A stretch of DNA of 64,000 nt, from positions 1-64,000 of the forward strand of contig CAWAMJ010000007.1 in the NCBI GenBank assembly GCA_963783085.1, written 5' to 3'. Shown here piece by piece: positions 1 through 9,513 of this stretch. Within the stretch, counting starts at the first letter, position 1. Each line of letters begins with the position of its first letter. The notes under the pieces are model-generated. The model did no database searches. It was not told the DNA's origin and saw only the letters and a list, made by a program, of their open reading frames with translations. A program made the position numbers and the translations under genes. Source of the stretch: CAVYUC01 sp963783085 (GTDB lineage: Bacteria; Bacteroidota; Bacteroidia; Bacteroidales; Prolixibacteraceae).

Positions 1-4
1 AATA

Positions 5-511
5 TTATCCTACAATCAGCGGCGAATGATGTTCATGGGTAATTTTCCATTCACCATTTACTTTTACAAAGACCAGGGTGGTTGAACCCCATATTTGTGC
101 AACATCTTCTCCGATTGTAGGTCGAAAATCGGCATGGAATGTAACCACTGCAACATCGCCAAAAACATTGATTTTTAAATCACCTAAATTGTAATCGAAA
201 CCTGAAATTGCACCTACAAATCCTCTTTCGTATTGTTCGTTTTCTTCAGAATTGAACCGTTTTTCGCTGTCTCTGAATTCGGTAAATTTTGGACCATAAA
301 TGTGATAGGAGATGAGTTTATCTGCATCATTTTCCTGAATGCTTTTAAATATTCCGTCAAGAACTGTTTTTATTTCTGCCTTCGATTCAGCGAAATCATC
401 ATTGATAAGATCGATCTGCTGTGACTCAACGGTATTATCATCTTTTTTATCGCAGTTTGTAAATGCAAAACATAAGATGATAACTACTAAAAATGTCAAT
501 TTTGTTTTCAT
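5..511 (-). CDS. NTF2-like (SnoaL/DUF4440-type) lipoprotein
   Basis: Predicted 168-residue lipoprotein. The start is placed at the ATG at 511 because it is followed at once by a signal peptide with a lipobox ending at Cys20 (FAFTNC); the longer open frame upstream has no signal. The mature part is a single domain of about 130 residues with the alternating helix/strand pattern of the NTF2-like fold. It ends in a strand pattern common in these proteins (TTLVFVKVNGEWKITHEHHS), where the paired His residues line the pocket in many members. No enzymatic activity can be assigned; related domains bind small ligands or act as isomerase-like proteins. The 3' end is complete, five bases inside the window edge. 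It points the same way as the oxidoreductase and cupin upstream of it and could be co-transcribed with them. Confidence 0.7.
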   Translation of the reverse strand: MKTKLTFLVVIILCFAFTNCDKKDDNTVESQQIDLINDDFAESKAEIKTVLDGIFKSIQENDADKLISYHIYGPKFTEFRDSEKRFNSEENEQYERGFVGAISGFDYNLGDLKINVFGDVAVVTFHADFRPTIGEDVAQIWGSTTLVFVKVNGEWKITHEHHSPLIVG

Positions 512-530
512 GATATTTAATTTTAAATGA

Positions 531-1896
531 TTATTGAATTGGTTCAATATTTTGATTAATATGAAAGAAATTGTCCGGATCGTATTCTTTTTTAATTCGG
601 GTAAGCCGTTCATAATTGGAGCCGTATGATGCCTTAATACGTTCCTGTCCTTCTTGCATCATAAAATTCACGTATGCCCCACCTGATGAATGGGGTTCCA
701 TGGCCGCATAATAATCCTTGCACCATTTGGTTACTTTTTCAGCATTGGCAGGGTCGGGATCAACACCAACTATAACCTGTACCCATCTTGCTTCACGGTT
801 TGCCCAGGCAGTTTCATCAGCGTCAACTTCATGTACTTTCCCGTCGATGGGATAAAAATGAGTGGTGGAGTGTATCGTCGGAACAGTTGAACCATGTTTA
901 ACTGCGGCCTGAATGGCGTCTTCGGATAATTCCTTCAGGTAAATGGATTTCCAGTACCACTGCATTCCGGGAGGATATAATTCATCGAACATGCCGTTGA
1001 GTGCAGGCATCGGGATTTCTCCGACGAAATCGAGAATAGGGGGACCGAATTCACGGATGGGTTTAAAAACTTCCTCTCTTTTTTCAGCAGGACCTGTGTA
1101 ACACCAAACCGCTCCACATACGTTTTTATTATGCAAATGTTCAGGAAACGGCGGCCCGGGAGGAACTATCAGAAAAGCAAAGAAGCCATACAAATCATTC
1201 GATGCATTTTTAGTGAAGTCAGAATAAAACTTCATCACCTCAGCAGCCTTTTCCAGGGGCCAGAACATTGGACCGGCATATACATTTTTTACAGGAACCA
1301 GATTAAAAGTAAAAGAAACCACGACTCCAAAGTTGCCGCCACCACCTCTAACCGCCCAAAAAAGTTCGGGATGCGAACTGGCACTTGCAATTGCCCGTTC
1401 TCCATTTGCAAGCACCACTTCTGCTTCCAAAAGGTTGTCAATGGTCAGTCCACCTTTGCGGCTCAGGTAACCTATTCCACCACCCAGCGTTAATCCGGCA
1501 ATTCCTGTTGTACCAATTATTCCCGAAGGCAGTGCCAGACCATGTTCATGTGTAGCTTTATCCACCTCTTTCAGCAGGCTGCCTGCCTGGATTTTTGCAA
1601 TTCCCTTTTCAGGGCTAACCTGAATTTCATTCATTTCAGAAAGGTCAATCACCAGTCCGTCATCCACCAATGCAAGTCCGGCGCCATTATGCCCGCCGCT
1701 TTTAATGGAAACCTCCAGATTGTTTTCCCTTGCAAAATTAACACCTGCGATAACATCATCGGCATTTTTGCATTTCAGAATGGCCGCCGGTTTCTTGTCA
1801 ATCATGGCATTGTAAATGCTCCGGGCTTCGTCGTAATTGTTATCTCCCGGAAGAATAACATTCTCCTTTAACCTGATTCTTTAAATTGCTGAACAT
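531..1896 (-). pseudogene. FAD-linked oxidoreductase (berberine-bridge-like), frameshifted near 5' end
   Basis: Reads as a PCMH-type FAD-binding oxidase with a C-terminal BBE domain, about 454 residues if restored. Visible hallmarks are the SGGHN motif (the His is the usual covalent flavin ligand), the glycine-rich RGGGGNFG segment, a Cys in AVWCYTG (second flavin linkage in bicovalent members), and the BBE ending YDPDNFFHINQNI. The uninterrupted frame starts only at 1805, but upstream codons in that frame still encode conserved family sequence (VILPGDNNYDEARSIYNAM) and run into a stop without a start codon. An ATG at 1896 opens a second frame (MFSNLKNQVKGE) that joins the first if one base is removed near 1860-1865. 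The gene therefore carries a +1 frameshift after about 12 codons. Either a sequence error or a real mutation is possible. If translated from 1805 alone, the product would lack its N-terminal strand. Confidence 0.8.
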
Positions 1897-1914
1897 CGTT
1901 TTTATGTTTAAATT

Positions 1915-2409
1915 TTACTGATTGTTTTGCATTTCTGCTACTTTTTTCAACACATGTTTAGTCAATTCCTCCATTTCATGTTCAGGACTAAAATCTATTA
2001 ACCGGCTATCTTCAACCACAATTACAGTATGTCCGGGTGGCATATAAAAAACCCCACCAGCCTTAACAACTACTTCATTTTTGTTTTTATCGATAATACG
2101 TATTTTCCCTTTTTCCAGATAGCCCCAGTGCGGAACCTGGCAAAGATCATCTTTCAGTCCAACTAAAAACGGTGTATAATCGGTGCCGGCAGGTGGTTCA
2201 TTTATAGCCACAGTAAGCCCACCCCATCCACCAACCAAATTTACTACGTTCCCTTTGGGGAAATCTTCTTTTGAAATTTGAATTGGACCGGTGTATTCAT
2301 GTGGATGCAGCACCAGTTCATGCGATTCTTTTTCCTGTGTTGTACCGGGTAAACTTAAAAAAAGTGCAGTCAGAACTGCCAGTGATTTTAATGCTTTAAT
2401 TGTTTTCAT
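1915..2409 (-). CDS. secreted cupin-domain protein
   Basis: 164 residues. A signal peptide of about 24 residues (hydrophobic LKSLAVLTALFLSLPG) is followed by one small beta-barrel domain of cupin type. The strand-rich segment with PHWGYLEKGKIRI and the later GGVFYMPPGHTV matches the two conserved cupin motifs (G..HWH-like and PxGxxH), so metal or small-molecule binding is likely. The substrate is unknown. It ends 19 bases upstream of the ATG of the frameshifted FAD oxidoreductase, so the two are probably co-transcribed. The start is the only ATG that gives a complete signal peptide. Confidence 0.7.
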   Translation of the reverse strand: MKTIKALKSLAVLTALFLSLPGTTQEKESHELVLHPHEYTGPIQISKEDFPKGNVVNLVGGWGGLTVAINEPPAGTDYTPFLVGLKDDLCQVPHWGYLEKGKIRIIDKNKNEVVVKAGGVFYMPPGHTVIVVEDSRLIDFSPEHEMEELTKHVLKKVAEMQNNQ

Positions 2410-2579
2410 GATTATTGAATTTAAATGATTAAAAAATGAAAGTTTGCAGTAACATATTGATAGCGTTAATTCTACAAACCAAAGATATTGTCAATAAAAG
2501 AGTAAATCCACCTTTATTAATTCAATAACTATCAAATTTCATTCATCCGAAAAGAGGGGAGAGAAGTAGTGCAGAAAAT

Positions 2580-3683
2580 TTATATGGCAATTGCGGAAGG
2601 TTTAATTCCAAATTTATCCTGAAAGCATTTGGAGAAATAGGAAGGACTGCTGTAACCAACTTCAAGTGCCACTTCAGAGATGTTGTATTTTTTTTCCTTA
2701 ATCAGCGAAAGGGCTTTGTTCAGGCGGATGTCGCGAATAAAAATTACAGGCGAGCGTCCGGTAATTGCGGTTACTTTCCGGTACAGTTGTGGCTGGCTTA
2801 CGCCTAAATCCCTGCTCAGGCCATCCACACCAAAAGTAAATTCAGAAAACCGGTTTTCTGTAATATCCAAAAGGTTGTCTACGAAATCCTGTTCTGAAAG
2901 ATTTAATGTACGGTAATTGATGTGTTTCTTAGTTTCTTCACTGGAGCTGCAGAGTTCTTCAAACATCCTTGAAGTCATTATTTCTTTGTTACCGGCAATA
3001 AGGCACAGCCTGTGGCTTGTTTTTATGGCCTTTTCAAAAAAACCTTCTTCTTCAGTAAGAGGTTGACCTACACTAATTCCTATATTAAATGTGATATCGG
3101 TTTTTTCTGAGGCCGGTGAATTGGTATATTTTAAAAATTCACTTTGGATTTTATGGGCACATTTAATTGCTATATCCGGCGTTTCAAAAACGGCAACAAT
3201 AACATCAAAACCTATTGTTTTTACCTCTTTCCCTTCGCATTCAGCAATAATCTGAAGTGCCGCGTATTTTGGTTTTTGGGGAAGTTTAAGCTGATCGAAT
3301 TCGATGGAATTTGAACTTGCAGTTTTTGTGATAATATCAAGTGTAAGAATATAACGAAATCCGTTGTCAATTTCCCCGTTATTATGCCGCACCGGGCCAT
3401 CGTCCACCTGCTGATTTTCGCCCATAAACAAGTCGTACATGCCACCCTCCACTTCTGTAATCTGGCAGGCAGTAATTCCATTGGCTTCCAGATGTGTAGC
3501 CGCGCATGATTCCTTATCAGGGCCTTCCATCAGGCAATAAACAGTGCCTTCTTTTTCATTAAACCAGTACTGGTGGTATTTAACGCCATATTTTTCCTGA
3601 ACTGCCAAGTCCTTAAGATGAGCGAGACGGGTATCTTCTACTGAAACCTCACCAACAAAATGTATGTCCATGAACAATGGCAT
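2580..3683 (-). CDS. DUF4242 / cyclase-like / AraC-family transcriptional regulator fusion
   Basis: 367 residues in three parts. Residues 1-88 match the DUF4242 ferredoxin-like domain (also called nickel-binding SCO4226-type). Residues about 105-245 resemble a class III nucleotide cyclase: RYILTLDI at the first metal position, EVKTIGFDVIVAVFETP where GDG..A.F is expected, and NIGISVGQP. The second metal-binding Asp motif is altered, so catalysis is doubtful. Residues about 265-367 form a two-helix-turn-helix AraC/XylS DNA-binding domain ending in VALEVGYSSPSYFSKCFQDKFG. It is likely a cytoplasmic ligand-responsive regulator. It lies upstream of the cupin/oxidoreductase/lipoprotein group on the same strand, so those three genes are plausible targets. 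That link is inference. Confidence 0.75.
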   Translation of the reverse strand: MPLFMDIHFVGEVSVEDTRLAHLKDLAVQEKYGVKYHQYWFNEKEGTVYCLMEGPDKESCAATHLEANGITACQITEVEGGMYDLFMGENQQVDDGPVRHNNGEIDNGFRYILTLDIITKTASSNSIEFDQLKLPQKPKYAALQIIAECEGKEVKTIGFDVIVAVFETPDIAIKCAHKIQSEFLKYTNSPASEKTDITFNIGISVGQPLTEEEGFFEKAIKTSHRLCLIAGNKEIMTSRMFEELCSSSEETKKHINYRTLNLSEQDFVDNLLDITENRFSEFTFGVDGLSRDLGVSQPQLYRKVTAITGRSPVIFIRDIRLNKALSLIKEKKYNISEVALEVGYSSPSYFSKCFQDKFGIKPSAIAI

Positions 3684-3787
3684 AAGTACAAGTATTAATG
3701 AAATTCTTTAAGATGTTGAAGAACAAGTTACGTTTAATTTAAACAGAATACAAAACAGTCTGAATTTATTTGATTTGTTTAAGAATG

Positions 3788-4060
3788 TTACAAATACAAC
3801 ATTTCACCAATTTTGCTCACGACTTCGGTGTCTTTCATATTCAGAAAAATATCATTTACGGTGGTGAAGTGGGAGGGACGGAAAATAATTTCTATGATTT
3901 CGGCGCCATTGATTTTTGCAATTTTGGGAATTCCGGCAGCCGGCAATATTTCGGCATTTGTACCGCTTATCAGCAGGAGATCGGCTTTTTTTAGTTCTTC
4001 CAGCGATCGTTTTTTTGCAAAGTAGTTTGGAGCATCAGTTTTTGGGTTTGCCATCTGCAA
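3788..4060 (-). pseudogene. C-terminal remnant of a Sir2-type deacylase
   Basis: An open frame of 90 codons whose last ~80 residues align end to end with the C-terminus of the intact sirtuin at 8694-9437. Shared stretches are YFAKKRSLEE, KADLLLI.GTNAE, LPAA.IP and IGEMLYL at the very end. The NAD-binding GAGIS motif, catalytic His and zinc cysteines are all absent. The first ~10 residues do not match and come from flanking sequence. Substitutions are spread along the fragment, so the duplication is not recent. Probably a non-functional 3' remnant of a duplicated gene. Confidence 0.75.
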
Positions 4061-4196
4061 CGTTGTTGCTCCATTGCTTTCAGATTCTGTTGTTATTTAA
4101 CATCGAAATAAGTGCAATTATAGTTATTGAAAAGTAACGGCCGGCCTGCAGTGCCTTTGAAAATTCTGCCTAATTTTATAAAACAAATTGGTTGTC

Positions 4197-5045
4197 ATGA
4201 TGCATTTCGAAACAAGCTGGAAAACGAATGATAATTTACAGATTTTTGCACAGGGCTGGGAGCCGGAAGGTAAACCGGCCAAAGCAGCGGTTTGCCTGGT
4301 GCATGGCGTGGGCGAACATACTTCGCGCTACATTCATGTTGCAGAAGCTTTAAGCAATGGTGGTTATGTTCTTTTTGGGGCCGATTTGCGCGGGCATGGG
4401 CGATCGGAAGGAATCCGGGGCCATTTTCCATCAGCCGAAGCGGTAATGCAGGATATGGATATTCTTCTGGAAAATGCCCGAAAACGTTATCCGCATTTGC
4501 CCCTGTTTTTGTACGGGCATAGTTTGGGCGGAATCCTTGTTTTGCATTACACATTAAAACGCGAGACTGAAATTCGCGGCGTTATTTCCACCAGCCCCGG
4601 CTTTCACACTGATTTGGAAAAGCAAAAAACAAAAGTTGCCGCTGCAAAAATATTGGGTAGTTTATTTCCTAAGCTCACCATATCAAGCGGATTGGATTCA
4701 GATGCCATTTGCCACGATAAAAAAGTGGTGCAATCCTATAAAAACGACGAACTTAACCACGATAAAATTTCCCTGGGCTTCGGTAAAACCATGCTTGCCA
4801 TAAATAAATGGACGCTGGAACATGCCGGCGATTTTTCATTGCCGCTTTTGCTGATGCACGGAAAGGAAGATTCCATTGCCTACGTTTCGGGAAGTATTGA
4901 TTTTGCCTCCCGTGCAGGGAACAATTGTAAATTGGTTTTGTGGGAAAATGCCTGGCACGAACTTCATAACGAGCCTGAACAGGAAGAAGTTTTCAGTACC
5001 ATTCTTCAATGGCTTAATAACCAAATTACTGCTGCTGCCGGTTAA
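4197..5045 (+). CDS. alpha/beta hydrolase, monoacylglycerol lipase-like
   Basis: 282 residues from the ATG at 4197 (a second ATG follows immediately; the upstream TTG is less likely). A complete serine hydrolase of the hydrolase_4 / serine aminopeptidase S33 type. It has oxyanion loop VHGVGEHTSR, LRGHGRSEG, nucleophile elbow GHSLGG with Ser109, an acidic residue in MHGKEDSIA, and catalytic His in ENAWHELHNEPE. The ordering and the HELHNEP ending are typical of bacterial monoglyceride lipase-like (lysophospholipase) proteins. No signal peptide, so cytoplasmic. Its 3' end overlaps the convergent VOC gene by 20 bases. Confidence 0.85.
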   Translation: MMHFETSWKTNDNLQIFAQGWEPEGKPAKAAVCLVHGVGEHTSRYIHVAEALSNGGYVLFGADLRGHGRSEGIRGHFPSAEAVMQDMDILLENARKRYPHLPLFLYGHSLGGILVLHYTLKRETEIRGVISTSPGFHTDLEKQKTKVAAAKILGSLFPKLTISSGLDSDAICHDKKVVQSYKNDELNHDKISLGFGKTMLAINKWTLEHAGDFSLPLLLMHGKEDSIAYVSGSIDFASRAGNNCKLVLWENAWHELHNEPEQEEVFSTILQWLNNQITAAAG

Positions 5046-5460
5046 AACTTATCATCCAGTTTATCCCGAATTGATCTTTACACATCCCGAAATAATCGCC
5101 CCAGGAAACTTTTTGCATGGGCATGGTTGCCTCGCCGTTTTCGGAAAGTTTGCCAAAAAGTTCATCGGCTTTTTCTTTGCTTTCGGCGATAAGCGACAGC
5201 GAAATGTTGTTTCCGAAATGCATGTTCGCATCGCGGTGGCCACCGGCATCGGCGCCCATCAATACTGTTTCTTTGCTAATCGGCAGCGCAATGTGCATGA
5301 TTTTATTTTGCTCGTCTTCCGACATGATAATGTCTTTCTGTTCCGGCATCTGCGAAAAACGGCTGATGTGGGTAAAATCGCCACCAAAAACCGATTTATA
5401 AAAATCGAACGCTTCCTCGCAATTGCCCAAAAAAGTGAGGTATGGATTTAATATTGCCAT
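5026..5460 (-). CDS. VOC-family (PhnB-like) protein
   Basis: 144 residues from the ATG at 5460, giving the usual start MAILNPYLTFLGNCEEAFDFYKS; an upstream in-frame ATG would add 19 poorly conserved residues. Two beta-alpha-beta-beta-beta modules of the glyoxalase/bleomycin-resistance fold are visible. The pattern F.FYKSVFGG and the final GDYFG.C.DQFGINWMI are characteristic of the PhnB/YjdN group. Many such proteins have no proven activity. It is convergent with the hydrolase gene and overlaps its 3' end. Confidence 0.8.
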   Translation of the reverse strand: MAILNPYLTFLGNCEEAFDFYKSVFGGDFTHISRFSQMPEQKDIIMSEDEQNKIMHIALPISKETVLMGADAGGHRDANMHFGNNISLSLIAESKEKADELFGKLSENGEATMPMQKVSWGDYFGMCKDQFGINWMISFNRQQQ

Positions 5461-5531
5461 TGTTTTTATTTTTTTTGATTCACGATATGCTCTCAAAAAA
5501 GAAACGTTCCCCTGCAATCAATTGTTTCCGG

Positions 5532-8500
5532 TTATTCAAATTGATTCAGGATTAAAAATTTAACCGGCCCCAGCAAACCCGATTCAATCAGCGGAACATT
5601 TTTCCATGGTACCCGCGTTTGGTCTCCGGTTTCGATTGACGGCGCCGGAATAATCGTGCTGCGGATATTTGTATTGGTAAAATTTTCTCCGGTAACCGCG
5701 TCGCCGGTGAGCCGGTTCGACCAGGTATTTGCCACTTCCACAACCAATTGGTTTTTGCCGTTTTTTAACTTGCCGGTTACATCAAACCAATGCGGTTTTG
5801 TCCAGGTAATACCGAGGTTTTCTCCATTTAGCCAGATTTCCGCAATTTTTGAAACTTCGCCCAATTCGAGAACGATTTTCCGGTTTTTATCCGAGTTTGA
5901 AATTTCATACCAATCGAATGATTTTCTATAAGTCGCTGTTCCAGAATAGTATTTGATTCCCTGAATTTCAGATTCAGTCCATGAAATCAATTCGGGGAAA
6001 ACCACTTTTTCAGGCGCACCCCATTTTTTATCAAAGGAAATTTCCCAGCTTCCGTCGATGGTTTTGGTTTTCGTTTTATTGCTGATGGAAACTTGTTGAT
6101 TTTCATTGGTCAGTTTATACTCGCCGTCTTCCAGCGGCAAAAAACCATTTTTTGTGAACTGCAGCAGGGGAGGAGTCCCGTCGTTTTTAGCGATTTCTGA
6201 GTAGTGGTTTTTTGGTTCTGTTTTTTTGAAAACAAAAAGCTGCGAACCGTGCGGCGGAAGCGTAACCGGAACTGTTACAACATCATTTTCCCGGTTGTAA
6301 ATGTTAACCGGAATTATTTCGCCGGAAACCGGATCCCAGATTTCAGGAGTTTTATTTTTCTGCCGGAAAACTACAGGATTTCGAAATCCATTCACCGGAA
6401 GTATTGACCACGAAATAAAAATCCAAATCCCCTTTGGAGTAGTGAATAAAGTCAATTAAATGCGATTCTTTTCCCGGATAATCCAAATCGGGTTTAACAC
6501 CCAGGTTCCCAAGCATTTTTAACGGGGAAATTCCTGTAAAAACGACATCTGTTTCTGCCGGATTTTTGCTAAACTTTTTCCAAAGCTGATCAATTAATTC
6601 TTTTCCTTTTTCCGACGTGAGTGGCGAATTTTTTATCCGTGAAATACCTTCCGGTTTTTCTCCCAGAATTACTGCGCCTTGTTCCGCCAGTTGCCTTACT
6701 TTCAGTAAAACTTTCGGATTGATTAATTTTTCATCCTCCAAAGCCAGCAGGCTGAATTCAGCGCCGTTGGTCAATGCCAGTTTCCCGTTTTTTACCGACA
6801 GGCTATCGAGTAAAATTTCGGTATTGATTATCTCGTAATCGTATCCCGGGCCAACGCTGAAATGGGTATTTTTTGCCGTAGCCGAATTGGGAATTTTATC
6901 GCCGTAATACCAAACGACATCGGCCTTAAAGTTGGTTTGCTGAAAAACTGCAGAAAGACGGGCAAAGTAGCTGACGAACGGCTTTACCTGCGGCCACCAT
7001 GCGCGCTTGTCGTTAAAATGGGTGCCGGCGCCGTAAACATATCCCGGAAATCCGGCATCGGAAATATTGTGGCTGAACCCATGAAAAACCACGCGGTTCA
7101 TTCCTTCGCACAGCGCGCGATCGCCCTGCGGTTTAATGTCGCCCGGCCCTTCCTGCCAGTGCTGAAACGAGGTAAAAGCTTCTTCCTCCACAATCCCTTT
7201 TTCATAAATGTGCGATGCAGCAGCAACCTCTTTTACAACGCGTAAAATGTCGATGCTGTCACTGTTGTCTTTGTAAAACCGGGAATGGTTCACCCAGAAT
7301 TCGCCGCGGGGAATATCAAGCGAGCCCAGCGCTTTCAGCGGTTCTGCCGGGCCATTGTACAGCGGATATCCCGGGCCGCCGGCTTCACAGTTGATTTTCA
7401 ATCCATACTGGTTGCAAATCTCCTTCGACTTTTTATACAGGTTGTTAATCATTAGCGCCGACAAAGTTTTTTTGAAGTCGGTTTGAATTTTTTGAACGGT
7501 TTCCTCCGGGAACAATTCCGGTTCGAAAAACGTGGGAAGGTACTCCCGGATGTCGTATCCGTTCAGATTTTTGAATTCTTCAACCATACTCGATGTCCAG
7601 ACAAATCCCCTTGCTTCGTAGCTGGCCAGGTAGAAGCTTTTTAAGGCTGAATTTCTGAAATCGCCCAATACAGGTTGCAGTTTATTGATAATATACATCA
7701 GATGCGATTCAACCGCGGTGGAATCAAAATGGTCGATGGTGAGGCCTGCCGACTTCGGGCTGGGCAAAACCAGTTGCTGGCCCGAGTTGGAACAAACGTA
7801 GCGGCAGATTTGCCAGTTTCCGGCAGGAGCCTGCCAATCCAGGATTTCCGTTTTCGGATTAAAAAAGCGGGTCACATCGACTATTTGCTGCGGTGTCCAG
7901 CGAATGTGTTTCAGTATTTTCAGGAATGGCCAAAACCGCAATTTCTTCGTAATACTCTGGTTTTCCATCTTCTCCAAAAGGAATCATTGGTTCACCGGTT
8001 CCGCCAACCAGCATTTCTTTCGGAAATGAAATCTCCGGAAAAGGCAGCTTTATTTTTTGTTTTTCTGAATTACCGTGAACCTTGATTTCGGCTTTGTATA
8101 ATGATTTTCCGGCATGTTCAGGTTTTACCCAGCTACCACCGGCATTCCAGCTACTCGAAAGGTTCAATCCCATTGTCAGTCCGAGTTGTTTCGCCAAATC
8201 AGCAGCGAATTTTATTTCAGCAAGCGATTCGTCGCTCATAAATGCCGGTCCGGCGGGAATCATTGTGTCTTGTTTTCGGACGCCGATTTCAAAAAAATCA
8301 AACCCGCTGAGTCCCGCTTCTTTCATCGCAGTGAGTTCTTTCCTGGCCCGCAACGTGTCGAGGTTCCCGTTTAAAACCCACCAGTAAACTTTCGGCTGTG
8401 CATTGGCTGGGGGTGAAAGAAAACTGCTTTTCACCGATTCGTAAATGTTATTTTTTGCCGGCTGGGCGATACCCGAAAAAGGTGGCAAAAAGGCTAATGT

Positions 8501-8536
8501 TACCAGCAGAAACAGAAAACAAATAACTTTTTTCAT
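5532..8536 (-). pseudogene. GH106-like alpha-L-rhamnosidase, two frameshifts
   Basis: Three overlapping open frames (8536-7859, 7977-6352, 6455-5532) together read as one secreted protein of about 1000 residues, the usual size for GH106. A signal peptide (CFLFLLVTLAFLPPFSGIAQ) is followed by PKVYWWVLNGNLDT and AMKEAGLSGFDFFEIG. The middle segment carries SFYLASYEARGFVWTSSM, KINCEAGGPG, IVEEEAFTSF and WVNHSRF. The C-terminal part is a beta-sandwich with EVSKIAEIWLNGENLG and NTWSNRLTGD. Frame 1 passes to frame 2 near 7888-7898 (SLDT then QQIVDVT) and frame 2 to frame 3 near 6376-6381 (EWISK then PVVFRQK). Each needs removal of one base. GH106 enzymes release terminal alpha-L-rhamnose from plant or algal polysaccharides. 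It has no susC/susD next to it. The family call rests on motif memory. Confidence 0.75.
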
Positions 8537-8693
8537 AATCGTCAGGTTTAAAATTCGATGTTTTTAAGCTCCTTTTAAAACAATTTACCAGGGAATTTCC
8601 CCGGCATAACTGGATTTTTAAATTCGTTCAATAAAGTTTAAAAATACGATTATACCCCGATTTCACAAAAAGCAACCTGAAGGATCAGATAAA

Positions 8694-9437
8694 TTACAGG
8701 TACAGCATTTCCCCAATCTGTTCCATGGCTTTGGTTGCTTTCGACTGGATAAAAATATCGGTAATGGTGTTTGAGAAATGAGAGGGTTTGATGTTGATTT
8801 CGATGATTTTTGCGCCGCTTTTTTTCGCCCTTCCGGGAATTTCTGCTGCCGGCAGCACCTCGGCGTTTGTACCGATTATCAGCAGCAAATCAGCTTTCTG
8901 TGCCTCTTCCAGCGAACGCTTTTTTGCAAAATACGGAATCGGTTCGTTGAAAAAAACCATGTCGGGTTTTAGAATTCCTTTGCAAACAAAACAGGTGGGG
9001 GGCAGAAAGTTCAAATCCGCAAAACTCATGTCGTATTCCGAGCTGCAATCGGTGCAAACCAACTGTTTGTAAGTCCCGTGTAATTCGTAAACGTATTTGT
9101 TTCCCGCTTTTTGGTGCAGGTGGTCGATGTTCTGGGTAATCACTGATTCCAGAAAACTGCGCCGTTCCATTTTCGCCAGTATTTCGTGGGCAATGTTTGG
9201 TTCGGCGTCGGCCAGTTTATCGTAAAAAATTTCTTTGATTTTAATCCACGATTGCAGCGGTTTCTTTTTAAAAAAATCAATTTCGAGAAAGATGGGATGA
9301 GTAGTTTCCCATAATCCGTTTGCTCCCCTGAATGGCGGAATCCCGCTTTCCACTGAAATCCCGGCGCCGGTAAAGGCAACCATGTATTTTGCCTTGCGAA
9401 TTAGTTTTACAGCTTCCTCAATTTTGGTAATTTCCAT
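8694..9437 (-). CDS. NAD-dependent protein deacylase, Sir2 family
   Basis: 247 residues from the ATG at 9437. The alternative ATG at 9467 lies inside a terminator-like hairpin and adds a non-conserved tail. Complete sirtuin core: NAD-binding GAGIS at residues 24-28, PPFRG, TQNID at 101-105, catalytic His120 in ELHG, and four zinc-binding cysteines at 128, 131, 149 and 152. The second Rossmann half has GTNAEVLPAA and IIEIN. It removes acyl groups from lysines using NAD. It sits just downstream of the Pat-like gene and about 4 kb from acs, a setting that suggests Acs as a substrate (inference). A decayed copy of its 3' end lies at 3788-4060. Confidence 0.9.
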   Translation of the reverse strand: MEITKIEEAVKLIRKAKYMVAFTGAGISVESGIPPFRGANGLWETTHPIFLEIDFFKKKPLQSWIKIKEIFYDKLADAEPNIAHEILAKMERRSFLESVITQNIDHLHQKAGNKYVYELHGTYKQLVCTDCSSEYDMSFADLNFLPPTCFVCKGILKPDMVFFNEPIPYFAKKRSLEEAQKADLLLIIGTNAEVLPAAEIPGRAKKSGAKIIEINIKPSHFSNTITDIFIQSKATKAMEQIGEMLYL

Positions 9438-9445
9438 TTTGCAGT

Positions 9446-9490
9446 TGAAAAATCTCCCGGAAAGCATTATTTCAGTTCCCCGGGAGATTT
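9446..9490 (-). terminator. hairpin terminator after the Pat-like gene
   Basis: An 11-bp perfect inverted repeat (AAATCTCCCGG at 9450-9460, CCGGGAGATTT at 9480-9490) with a 19-base loop. On the minus strand it is followed by a short T run. It lies between the Pat-like gene (ends 9514) and the sirtuin start at 9437, so it would limit read-through into sir2. The long loop makes it weaker than ideal. Confidence 0.55.
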
Positions 9491-9513
9491 AAATGGTTCT
9501 TCCGTTTCTACGG

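Noticed and set aside
5532..8536. Programmed frameshifting in the GH106 gene
   Set aside because: The junctions have no common slippery sequence or downstream structure that I can see; error or mutation is simpler.
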